Shown here: one piece after another, positions 25,922 through 36,500 of the stretch
Layout of the letters: every line of letters begins with the position of its first letter
Position numbering within the stretch: position 1 is the first letter of the stretch
Source: Dromaius novaehollandiae
Taxonomy: Eukaryota; Chordata; Aves; Casuariiformes; Dromaiidae
DNA: 64,000 nt
NCBI RefSeq assembly: GCF_036370855.1
Contig: NC_088099.1
Coordinates: 23,899,501 to 23,963,500 of the forward strand
Direction: 5' to 3'
Position numbers and translations under genes: made by a program
Notes under the pieces: model-generated
What the model saw: only the letters and a program-made list of their open reading frames with translations
Told to the model about the DNA's origin: nothing
Database searches by the model: none

Positions 25922-26850
25922 TGCATTTCATATATAAACAACATACTACTATCAGATGCTTGAATGGGGATATAAGAGTTGGTATTTGCTTGGAAAGTGG
26001 TATACTTTGACTGTGTGAAGTTATACACTGGTATCATTGATGAATTGTAAATAATGATTACAAACACTTTTTCAGTGTTAATTGGAATATTTAATTTTTT
26101 AATCAGATTGATTTCTATTATAATAGTTTGTCTCTTTTGGCCGCTGTAGTACTGTTAATGTGAGTTATCTTAAAAAAAAAAAACTTATAAAGTCTTAAAA
26201 TTATTTTGCCATTTCATGAAGATTTGGAAAATGTCTGATACTGCAGAATCTGCATATTAGATATCAGATCTTTAAAACATAAAACATATTCAGCTTCCTC
26301 TGAATCATATAGGCATGTTTTATTATTTAAACAATATTGGCTTACATTACAGTACCATAATTTGTGGACTAGACTGGCCTTTGCACTGAAAATATTTAAA
26401 TGAGTTTAGACTTTCTGCAGTTTTTCTTAAAATTCAGTTTTACCTAAAGAGCTTGCACAATGTGATATAAATAAGATGCATTTCTAGGACTATTACTAAG
26501 TATAATTCATAAATATTCTTTCTTGGCAGTTGTATATTGCTGTGGCTTAGTTATCAGGCATGCTAAAAGTGAATACAAAATCTGAAGAAAAAATAGATGT
26601 ATTAATATTTATTTGAATTTGTATAAAAGAAATGTAAAAAATTAACAGCAGAAAGAATTTCTTGTTCTTTAATCTTTAAACTGTTCAAATTTATAATATT
26701 GCCAAATACCTCTTCTCAATATGTCCAAACAGCAGTGTAAGCCAGCTTTATTGTATGTGTTAAGTGCATGAGAACATCTGTTATTACATTATTATATTCC
26801 TTTATTTATTATCAACTTGTTAGCCCTAAAATAAAATCTTTTCCTCGACT
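25922..26850 (+). other. MINDY3: MINDY3 3' UTR (inferred)
   Basis: This is AT-rich sequence between the MINDY3 stop and the first strong poly(A) signal. I assume no further 3' UTR intron. The length of about 0.93 kb is inferred from the signal and not from transcript data. Confidence 0.55.
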
Positions 26851-26880
26851 CATGATGTAGTGTTTTAAGTTTGCTTTTGG
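26830..26880 (+). terminator. MINDY3: MINDY3 poly(A) signal and downstream element
   Basis: AATAAA lies at 26,830-26,835 in CCCTAAAATAAAATC. It is followed within 25-45 bases by a GT/T-rich stretch (GATGTAGTGTTTTAAG, then TTTGCTTTTGG). This is the usual arrangement for cleavage and polyadenylation. It is the first AATAAA with such a downstream element after the MINDY3 stop. Confidence 0.6.
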
Positions 26881-27426
26881 TCCAACTTGTTCACTGCCTC
26901 TCTTATATGATGAAAAGGGGCCTTGGGTTTAGAAATGACCATTTTGGAAATGAACACTTTTCAGGGGAAAAAAAAGAACAAAAAATAATTTCTTGTATCT
27001 TAACTGTGAATGCAGGGTTTATATTAATGCCAGCAAGGCTGAGAATTCACATTCAGGTTTATTTACTTTTTTAAAAAACTTTCATTTTAGGTGCAAATAA
27101 CAGTGTGAGACTGGAATGACCATGATGCAGGAAAACAAACTGCCTTGGTCAAAATAAGCTATGTAGTGGAGGTGATAAACCACTGTTGGAGAATTTGCAC
27201 TGTAAATTACATGGTAATGGTAGAAAGAAAACATAATCCTTTGCATAACACTTGCAAATATCTCCTCTACAAGATTGTAGAATATATCTACTATATTTAC
27301 ATCTGGAAATGGGTGAACGGTATAGTTCCAATCATTACTTGTTTAAAAATATAACTCCTGGAATTACCATGACCATTACTGAATGCAAAACTGACAGTAA
27401 TGTATGTTATATTTAAGATTTTTCCT

Positions 27427-27443
27427 AAAAAAAAAAAAAAAAA
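27427..27443. repeat. A17 homopolymer
   Basis: This is a run of 17 adenines in intergenic DNA. No retrogene is evident immediately to its left. Confidence 0.9.
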
Positions 27444-27583
27444 TCCTTCGCAGATAACACAAATTAAGAAATCTTTTCAAATTATTATCTGACTCACTTC
27501 ACTTAGAACACAAGTATTCCATCTGACTGTGTGAGCCTTGTGTTAGAAGACTTGTGCAACAGCAGTATTGCTAGACAAAAGTA

Positions 27584-28300
27584 TCACAGAATGGTTGATT
27601 GGTTGGCACCTTTGGAGATCATCTAGTCCAACCCCCTGCTCAAGCAGGTCACCTAGAGCACATTGCCCAGGACCATGTCCAGATGTCTTCTGAATATCTC
27701 CAGGGGTGGAGACTCCACAACCTCTGTGGGCAACCTGTTACAGTGCTCCAACACCCTCGCAGTAAAAAGATTTTTCTTAGATTCAGATGGAAATTCCTGT
27801 GTTTCAGTTTTCGCCCATTGCCTCTTGTCCTGTCACTGGGCACCACTGAAAAGAGTCTGACTCTGTCTTCCTTATACCATCCTGTCACATATATGTATTG
27901 ATAAGATCTGTTCCCACAAGCTCCCCACAAGCTTCTCTTCTCCAGGCTGAACAGTCCCAGCTCTCTCAGCGTTTCCTCATATGAGAGATGCTCCAGTCCC
28001 TTTATCATCTTAGTAGCCCTTTGCTGCAGCTTCTCCCATAGCTCCATGCCTCTCTTGTATTGGGGAGCCTAGAACTGGACCCAGTACTCCAGATGTGGTC
28101 TCACCAGGGCTGAGTAGAGGGGGAGGATCACCTCCCTTGGCCTGGTGGCAATGCTCTTCCTAATGCAGCCCAGGATACTGTTGGCCTTATTTGCCACAAG
28201 GGCACATTGGTGGCTCGTGTCCAACTTGTCTGACAGCACCCCCAGGGCAGCTGCCTTCCAGCTGGTCACCCTCCCTGCCCTGTGTTCAGATCCTCCCCTG
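27584..28300 (-). mobile_element. CR1 LINE 3' fragment with ORF2 C-terminus (5'-truncated)
   Basis: The reverse complement is a clear CR1 3' portion. Minus-strand frames encode ORF2 C-terminal reverse-transcriptase text: [20 protein letters not shown] then [18 protein letters not shown] (28,069-28,269), and QQRATKMIKGLEHLSYEETL then GLFSLEKRS (27,649-28,047). The 3' UTR block follows to the left end, where GGTTGATTGGTTGGCACC and GATCATCTAGTCCAACCCCC are the reverse complement of the CR1 tail. The element is 5'-truncated near 28.3 kb and broken by frameshifts, so it cannot move on its own. It is the best-preserved mobile element in the window. Confidence 0.95.
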
Positions 28301-29423
28301 CAACATCCCTACTGTTCCCCGCTGTGGGGTCTCATGCACTAAGCAGCCAGTCTGTGTTTTCATGAAGATGGGAGAGTGGCTTGTTAGGTTTTGTTTCACT
28401 TTGATTTTATGTGATTAAACTAGTTAATATTTACAAACCAAGGAAAATAGTATTTGCGTGAGATTTCCTCTTGAAAGGAAACATTTTTCTAGAGGCTATA
28501 AACCTAGGTTGCTAGATGACTTAGTCTCCTTCTCAAATTAGCTTTAATACTTTTCATATATGAATTCTGATAAGATTTTTAACTTGAACAGTGTTCACAG
28601 AGGTAAGTCTCAAAAGTGAATGCTGAGTATAGTTTGTCAGCTTGTCACCTTGAATTCATATCCCAATAACTAGGACCTGGGGGAAGAAGAAAGAAGGTCT
28701 TGTATTAGTAAAACTACTAGTCTAAGGGAATCTAGCAAAGTTTTGAGTACAACTTAATGAATTTGTTCTTCACTGAACTGGCCAGAAGCAAAAATTGCCA
28801 GGCTTTTAATTCCCTAATGGAGAAGAGACAGCACATAGGTGAAACACATAGAAATGAGCCCCATAATGAAGTAGGCCACACCCAAATCCCTCATTGCTCT
28901 TTGACTTCTATACTGGCTAAAATTCATCCTTTTCAGTTAGAAGGTACGAGCAGGTGCTCAGATTCAGAAGCTGGCAATACGATAAGAAGGCTGATAAGAA
29001 ATTCATGCTCCTTTAGAGCATGGTCACATTGTCCTTTAACCCTTTTGCTTCACGATCATGTCCAGCTAATCAATACAAAATATGGTCTGTGCAATGGCTC
29101 CAATTACAGTTCAGGAGAAGGCCTCCTTACCACAGAAACATAACTAGCAAATAACTAAAGCAAATAGGTAAGCTTTCCTGTGCGGATTGGACACCTGGGC
29201 TTTGTTACTGAAGTGTTTTGAAAGGATTTATGGCCATTAATTTTAACAAGATTTATGATGTTAAAATCCTAGGTGATGATGCTTTGACGTATTTATTCTC
29301 CTTCTGCTAGCAGACAGATGGCTAGATAGTGGCATTAATAAGATTAAAGCTTTTGTAAATAGAGCCTTCTATGAGATATTAATCTTTAAGTTTTACGTTG
29401 GCAGAAATTTCAGTAGCAGCTTT

Positions 29424-29545
29424 GATTCATTGATTTTTAAGGTTGAAAAGACCATACCGATCTGTTAGCCTCACCCACTACATATAATATAAGATGTATA
29501 AACTCACACCAAGATTCTTGCATTTTGTCTATATAAATTATTTGG
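29424..29545 (-). mobile_element. Old L3/CR1-like LINE tail, antisense
   Basis: The + strand reads GATTCATTGATTTTTAAGG followed by TTGAAAAGACCATACCGATC, then CTCACACCAAGATTCTTGCAT. These resemble the opening of an amniote LINE tail in antisense ('gattttaaggccagaagggacc ... tcacccagtgattcctgcat'). The match is by memory and strongly diverged. Confidence 0.45.
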
Positions 29546-31059
29546 TTCCATATCTGACCTTCCAGTTATTCTATAGGATAAACAGGTGTACAATGACTTT
29601 TGGACTCTATTGCTAAATATTCTTCTAAATGTTCTCTGGACTGGCTCCAAGTCAATTTCCAGAGCTTATTTAAACTTTTGGTTCAATATTCAAAGCCAAT
29701 ATTCGAAGTATCAGGGCCTGGATATGAAAGCCCAAACTTCAGTCTGCGAACTACTGGGACAGCTGCTTACCTCTTGAACAATGCAGACCACAAAGTCCGG
29801 TCCAAAGTGTTTTAAACTCTGGGGAAACCAGGATGCTTCCAAAGATCAGAACAGTCCAAGATATTTAGGAAAACACTGTAAAATCTTCTTCAAAGTATCT
29901 TTTTTACCATCAGAGCAATGTTGACAATACTAGCATCCCTTTCTGAAACAAAAGAAAATCAGCAACGAATACAAAAATTAAAAAGCATCCTCCCAGCGTC
30001 AAATAGTCCAAGTCCAGAAGGGACTTTGATTTAGGTATTAAAATTATTTGATAAAAGGTGCTACAGTGATGGACAGGATCCTGAAAAAGAACCTGAGAAA
30101 AGATGCACTGTATCTACTGAGATGTTTAATGAAGAAGTGACTAGCTCAAATCTGGAGATGTTAAGTAGAGCTTGGGTGTTTGTGCTGCAACAGATAATGA
30201 TACTTCATTCTCCTAGTGCACTTAGATACAAACATACTCTGGTTTGTGAAATACCTAGCGAAACAGGCTATTCAGGCATTACAATCAAGACTCTGCAGCC
30301 CAGAGCACCTGGGGAAGGATCTAGTGAGCCAGCACCAAAGCATGGCTTTTTGGGTTGGACTGTGGTAGAACTGCAGAGCTTGTGCTAAGATCTAATGGGG
30401 CTGGGTGCTGGGAGAAAAACAGGAAAGACAGTTATTGCTGAAATTAGACAAAACAGAAATGAAGACAGAAACGTCATCGTACTTTAGTAAAAATGTACGT
30501 GGTACTTTTTAGAGTGTGTCTTTGGAGTTCAAGAACTCAAGCTATATGAGACAAATACAAGCAACATATTTTGGTTTTTTGAATTTGTTATTGGTGGGTA
30601 ATTAGGAAACCAGTGAAATAGCTCTAGCCTGCTAGGTGCAGTTCTATATTGTTTTTTCAGCATCTCATAAGGAACTTTCTCCACATACGGAGATTCTAGC
30701 CCTGCTGTTACCAAGTAGATCAGGAGAAATGATTCAGTGTGTTGTTCATCTTCACTTTTAAGAATATATCATTTTAATTATTTGTCTGCTTTAAAGATGC
30801 AACAAGTAGATATTTCAGTTATCTGCTTTAATTGATTTGGGATATAGACAATACCCAAACTGAAAACGCAAGGTCAAGAGGAGCTTATTAGAACTACCTG
30901 TGTTACTGCTATGCCTCTTCTATCTTCCTATGCACGTGAACACTCACGAATCTGCAGCTGTGCTAATTACTGAACTTCTAACTCTGTTATGGATAGATCT
31001 GTGCGAGGTGGATACAGCACCAGCATATGTTGCCTTTTATCTCCCTGTGTACCACACGT

Positions 31060-31160
31060 CTGGTGTGTTATCTGAGCAGTTCTCTGAGCCTCAGTGACCT
31101 TACTTGTAAAACAGAGCATTGAATCTGACTTTTATCATGCTAAATAAGAGGCATTATTAT
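31060..31160 (-). mobile_element. Possible MIR-like SINE fragment, antisense
   Basis: TCTCTGAGCCTCAGTGACC, TTACTTGTAAAACAGAGC and the nearby ATTATTATTATG follow the order of a MIR antisense core ('tgtgcctcagtttccccatctgtaaaatgggg ataataata'). It is short and diverged, so this is tentative. Confidence 0.4.
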
Positions 31161-33153
31161 TATGTAGCATAATTCAGTATTTACTATAGCTGAATTTCTA
31201 ATCATATAGTACTATGGTATACAACTTTCAAAAGCCTTCAGGTGCCTTGAAACTGCATCCCTTTTAAGAGTAGGAGTTAAGCTCAGAAGTCATTAAAGCA
31301 CTTCTGAATTTATTATTGGCATTTCTCTCTAAGTGATACTTGTTCAATGTAAAATAACTAAAAAATGCCAATGGTTATATTTCATTCTAATAGGAAGAGT
31401 AAAGTATATACTGTTATAAGACTAGCAGAATTAAGGAATATTACAAGCCTGTGGGGACAGCTAGGAGTCATACAGTTAATGCTGGAAATAAACATTCTTC
31501 TATTTTAGAGAACAGGAATGTCAGTTTTATCAGAGTAAATCTTCCCATAAAGCACTTAAATTAAAACAAACACAAAAGTAAAGAAACCAGAACCTCAGAA
31601 CAAAACAAAATACTTTCAGCTGCTTTTTTAGGTGTGCTCTACTACATTTATACTGGGCTTCATTCTGAATGTTCTCTAGTCTTCTGATTTTTCGCTGATA
31701 TTTTTTGAACATAGCTATATTGTAAATGCTGGAAAACAACCCTTTTTTTCTTTCCTAATTGAGCTGATTCAATAGAAATCAAAATGTTTTTTCCCTTTTC
31801 TTCCTATCTTTGAGCTGGTAAGAAAAATAACACTGTTCCCTCAAGATGTAGGTTTGATGTCCCATTAAGCTTTGTAGGGGAAGGGAGCACTTGAGGCAGA
31901 TGCAGTTTTAACATACTCTTAACAAAAACAACTACTGCACCACTGTGGGCCTAGCAACGAGGGCAGAACAACTGAAGAAGGGAGTTATACAGCTTCACTG
32001 TCTTTTCATTACTTTTACGAAGAAATTGTAAGAGGAGCTTTGTAAAAGCCCCATTCAATGCATCTTGAAGGGAAGTAGTGCTGCGCAGCTCTGCGGGAAA
32101 GGAGGCACGACACCTGCTCTTGCACAGGGCTTGTGGTAATGGCATATAGTAATGTTTTCCTCTGTGAGCACGTAAGGTATTCCCTTCAGTGTAATTAAAG
32201 TTTACACAGTCAGGCAAGCACTAACAGAAGTTTACAGAGGAATGCATTTCCCAATGTGCCCTGAACTGTGTGGTGCCGTTCACATCTTTCCTGTGGTTAA
32301 AGAGGTTTTTTTTAAAATAAGCAAAGATCTTTTTCCATTTCTGCTGCCGCTGAATAATAGACATGCTGGCAGTCATGTAACAATCTGATGAATGTCTAAC
32401 TTACACAAGTGTTTCTTTTCTATGTACTTTTACTTCCTAAAAGGAAATTCTCAAGTATCACACTCCTAAGTTCAAACTCTCGAAGTGCTGGAAGCAGGAG
32501 AGGTTCACGCAGGAACCGCCAGCCACGGTCTCGTGAACATGGCCCCACAAGTGTAGTTTTGGTTCTGGTAACTCTGCCAGGCCACGTTACGGGGTTTTCC
32601 TAGTCTCATGTATTTCTCCCGGCTTGTTTGAGGGATTTTCTTAGTAAGACCAATGTAAGTAAGTCTCCCCAGACACAGCCTACTATTCTTCAGTGCTGTA
32701 AAACGAACTTCTGTAACTCGGGGTCCCAGGAGCCAGGTCAGGCCGGGGCGGCCGCGTCAGGCTGCCCCAGTATCTCCCTATTTGCTACAAGCTTTCTGCC
32801 CCTCCAGAGGGCTAAACGGCCGGACCCGCACCCGAACTGCGCAGCTCCACGGCTTCGGCGCCCCTGGACGAGGCGGGACCGGCCCGTGCCGTGCGGAGCC
32901 GCCAGCCTCCCGCCTCCGGGCCGCCGCGGCGCAGCCCCCGCCGCGTCCCGGCCCGCCTCAGGGCACGCGGGAGGCTCCCGGTGCCCCCGGGAGCTGCCGA
33001 GGAGCGGCTGCCCGCCGAGGCGGGTGCGGAGCCCCGCCGCGCCCCGCGCCCCCTCCGCCCCCTCTCCAACCCCGCGGCTCCTCAGGGGCCGCCGCCGGCC
33101 GCGGGGCCGCCTACCGCGGGACGCCAGGGGGCGCCCGAGCGCGCGGCTCGCCC

Positions 33154-33154
<1 letters not shown>

Positions 33155-33184
<30 letters not shown>
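33155..33184 (+). repeat. ITGA8: (CGG)10 trinucleotide repeat upstream of the ITGA8 start codon
   Basis: Ten uninterrupted CGG units lie about 143 bp upstream of the ITGA8 ATG, within the CpG island and probably within or just before the 5' UTR. CGG tracts in such positions can vary in length and can form hairpins or G-quadruplexes. Whether this one is transcribed depends on the unknown start site. Confidence 0.9.
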
Positions 33185-33326
33185 GCGGTGAGCGGGGCCG
33201 AGCCTCCCGCGCCAGCCCCCCGCCCCGCCGCCCGCGCACGGCGGCAGCCAGAGCGCCGCGGCCCCGCACGGCGCCGGGGCAGCCGCGCCGCTCCCTCCGT
33301 CCCGGCGAGCTCCCGCCTCGGCGAGG

Positions 33327-33523
33327 ATGCTGCGCCTCTGCCGCGGGCGCGGCGCCGGGCGGCGGCGGCAGCGGCCGTGCGCGCTGCTCCTGCTGTCAGC
33401 GCTGCTCTGGCCGCCGGCGCTGGTGGCCTTCAACCTGGACGAGGAGAAGCTCACGGTGTACAGCGGGCCGCCGGGCAGCTACTTCGGGTACTCGGTGGAT
33501 TTCTACGCGCCGGACGCCAGCAC
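33327..33523 (+). CDS. ITGA8: ITGA8 exon 1 (start codon, signal peptide, first propeller strand)
   Basis: The ATG at 33,327 (context GCGAGGATGC) opens a frame with a classical signal peptide of 34 residues, followed by [20 protein letters not shown]. Family alignment supports this start, because mature alpha-8 begins at Phe-Asn-Leu-Asp. The longer GC-rich ORFs upstream lack any signal or similarity. The exon ends ...DAS plus two bases of Thr66 at a GTGAGT donor. Reading on into the intron meets TGA at once (33,525-33,527). Confidence 0.95.
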
Positions 33524-36500
33524 GTGAGTGGCGGCGGCGCCGCGGGGGCCGCGCGGGCTGCGCCGCGCCGCGGAGGGGCGGCGGGGCGGCGCGGGGCGAG
33601 GCGAGGCGAGGCGAGGCGAGGGCGGCGGCGCGGGGTGACGGCCCGTGCGTTGCAGGGTGAGCGTCCTGGTGGGAGCCCCCCGCGCCAACACCTCGCAGCC
33701 CGACATCGTGCAGGGAGGAGCCGTGTACTACTGCGCCTGGCCCGCCGCGCGCTGCCGCCAGATCCCCTTCGACAACACCAGTAAGTCGGTCGCTGGCGTA
33801 GTTCATCTCTGCAGCTGCCCCTCTCCCAAAGCTTTGACGAGAGCGAAGCAGACGCCTGCCTTCGAAAATCCTTATTTTTAGCGTTCCGAAGGCAAAACCC
33901 CGGCCCCGCGTCTCGCTCCCCAAATCCCGCAGTTCCTCAGTGCTTGGTGGTGTTTCCAGCGAGGGGTTCTCCGTCTCCTCTGATGGACGCAGTCCCTCAC
34001 GGGGCTGCTCGTTTGATTCTCCACAGAAAACAAGAGTTTTCTTTCAGAATATTGGAAGCGAGACGTGAACTGATTTAGATGCAGCGCGGGTAGATTATAT
34101 CCACTTCCAAAATCCCGAGACAGATGTTTCTTATTTAATTAGAGAGAACACACATTTTAAACAATTCAGCCTGTTTATGTTTTCTCTTGTTTTCTCGTTA
34201 TAGGTCTTAAAATAATTTAAACTTAGTGTTTCCAGGGACATTGAAACTGTTTGGTTTCATTTAGGCAGATTTTGACACTTTAATCGTTAAACAAAATTGT
34301 GATTCTTTAGGTTATATTTAATCTTAGCACTTACGGCTTATTTAAATGTGAACATAATACAACTCAGTCTTTTTCTAAGCGCACAAATTGAATTAGAAAA
34401 GCTTACTTAAACATAGCACGTAAGCAGTGCAGATCTTCACCCCCTCTAGCTCAAGGCACACACACATCCTACTACTGTGCTGGCATCCAGCAGCTCTGCT
34501 CAGGGTGACTCTCCCGTTGCGCTGGGCGCTCTTCAGAGCAGTGCAAGAGACAGCGCCTCTTCTGAGGGCTCACAACGCAGCATCTGTCGCCTGTGTGTCT
34601 GGCTACTTGGGCATGTAACACAGGGTATGGTTGTATGTTAGCGCAATAGTCATACAGTATTTTTATTATTATGTGTATGGTATGTATATCTTTAAAACAG
34701 AGCTAACGTTCCTGTATTTCCATCTTATAACTAAATGATTCATGCTGCAGAAGTGGAATATATTATTTGTACAAATTGATTTCAAGTTTGAGTAGAAAAC
34801 TTTCAGACCAAATGAAAATTCCATTGCATTTTAAAGGAGAATTATGGAAAATGAATGAAAACCTAGTGATGAAACTTAGGCCAAAACCCACCTTCCTGTA
34901 GCAATCTGTAGGAAACGTCACCAAAGAGGCTCAGGACAGCTCCACACTCTTTTGGTAGAGATTTCTGTTTACAGATACTGTATTCGGCATACAGGCACAG
35001 TAGCAGGCCAGCAGGCTGATAACTACATCAGGAAGGCTTCAGATGTGTCACACCACTTTCCAGACAGGACAGAGAGCTTGGCACCTCCAAAGTGTGGTTC
35101 ATTCTGTCTACCTGAGGCAGTTGTTTATATCTTCTGGGAGTATTTCTCTTTCCAGTGGCTTTTAAGGGAGCCTAAGGATAGTTTCAGGACTGAGGATTAG
35201 ATGCCTGACTTTTAGATGAGACGCAGCAGTTAGAGCTGCTGGCTCTGCTGCAGCTAAATTAAGCAGGAGAGAGCCCTTTGTGTAGGCATAGATATAAATA
35301 AACTGTACTTGGCAGTGGGATTGCAGCAGAGGCAAGCTTAGCAGTGTTATCATTACCTGTCTAATCCAGGTACCAATGGCGGTGAAGGTGTCGATTCACA
35401 CACTTCAGCACTGGCCAGCTGCCCTTGTATGCAAGAACCCCAGGAAGGTTTGCAGAGCTTGTACCAAAGCCCGTACAGCTGTGTCCTTATTGCCAGCACA
35501 TAAAGGCCATCTCCCATAGACCTGCTATGACTCTTTGATTAAAGTGTGGATATACATTTCGTGTCAACTCCTTTAGCTCCAAAGTGCTTTACTTGCAGAA
35601 GCAAGTTTTCTGTTCCTTTCCACTATTCCCACAAAGAGATCAGTACACCATAACTAGACTAAGTGATACTATTTTAAATAGTTTGTTACACACGATTCCT
35701 TTTGGAGCCTTTGACTACTATAGTGGGACATAGCTAATCCTTTATCAATATTAGGGGCATTTTCAGATTGTGTTTCTTTCCTGTACTCACTGCACCTTCT
35801 CCCTACAACATCCGTGAGAAATGCTGTTATTCCTGTTTTATATTTATATTCACATTTTTGTATTTATTCTGAGAAAAAGAAAAAATTGCTCATACAGAAA
35901 GTTGGTGGTGATACTAGAGATTGACTCTGGATCTTTTCATCCTCTTCCAGTGCCTTAATCACCAGATTATCCTTTCTCCCAAAACAAAAACACCCAGTAA
36001 TTATTACGAGACTGGGTATTCAACTCTTACAGCTTTAATTTTAAAGGGTAATGCTTCATGCCTCATAGGGGATTTGTAAAAGTCTTGGAAACATTTTATA
36101 AAACAGAACAGAAAGACTACATAGACTGCTTCAGGGCCGGAAGATCTCATTTTCATGCATTTTTGTACAAAGCTTGCTTTTAAGTACTTTTATCTAGAAG
36201 ATAATCAAATTTTATCAGCTCTTTCAGTTAGATTCAGAAAGCACAACAAAAGAAACAAAACTGATGAATAATTAACAGCATTCTTAATTAAGACCATAAG
36301 TTAAAATTAGGTGGAATTAGAAAGCAAGGGAGAATGTTATGTAACACTTGAATGGCAGTGTGATCCAACAAATACACATAGAATTTATTAAATCGGTATT
36401 TTTCAGCCATGAGGGATTGATGGGGGGAATTCTAGAGGATTTGCAAGAGAAAGGCAGATTTCACATGTACTATATCCCAAGCTAGATATGTGAAATTTCT

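Larger units (their letters stand above)
26881..32730. other. MINDY3-ITGA8 intergenic region
   Basis: This region of about 5.9 kb holds no supported gene. It contains an A17 run (27,427-27,443), a CR1 fragment (27.58-28.3 kb), an old LINE tail (29.42-29.55 kb) and a weak MIR-like piece (about 31.06-31.16 kb). The longest non-repeat ORF, 128 codons at 28,757-29,143, has no recognisable domain or compositional support. The last few hundred bases lead into the CpG island. Confidence 0.7.
32735..33800 (+). promoter_or_regulatory. ITGA8: CpG island and likely ITGA8 promoter
   Basis: From about 32,735 the sequence changes abruptly from AT-rich to extremely GC- and CpG-rich. It stays so through ITGA8 exons 1 and 2 and falls back after 33,800. 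GC-box-like cores are present (GGCCGGGGCGGCCGC near 32,740, GAGGCGGGACC near 32,870, CGAGGCGGGTGCGG near 33,015). I see no convincing TATA box near the start codon, as is common for CpG-island promoters. The transcription start cannot be placed from sequence alone. Long ORFs on both strands here result from high GC and few stops and are not genes. Confidence 0.8.

Noticed and set aside
25711..26067. 118-codon minus-strand ORF over the MINDY3 last exon and UTR
   Set aside because: It is the reverse-frame shadow of a strongly conserved exon; the + strand reading is the real protein.
27599..28418. Plus-strand ORFs of 65-100 codons across the CR1 copy
   Set aside because: They read the antisense of a CR1 element; the coding remnant is on the minus strand.
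28757..29143. 128-codon + strand ORF in the intergenic region
   Set aside because: No domain, no codon bias different from its surroundings, and no promoter or splice context. Its length is attainable by chance in 64 kb.
32628..33784. Long ORFs of 187-297 codons on the + strand and 238 and 175 codons on the - strand through the CpG island
   Set aside because: Very high GC removes stop codons in all frames. The translations are Arg/Pro/Ala/Gly-rich low complexity. Only the frame from 33,327 gives a signal peptide and integrin sequence.
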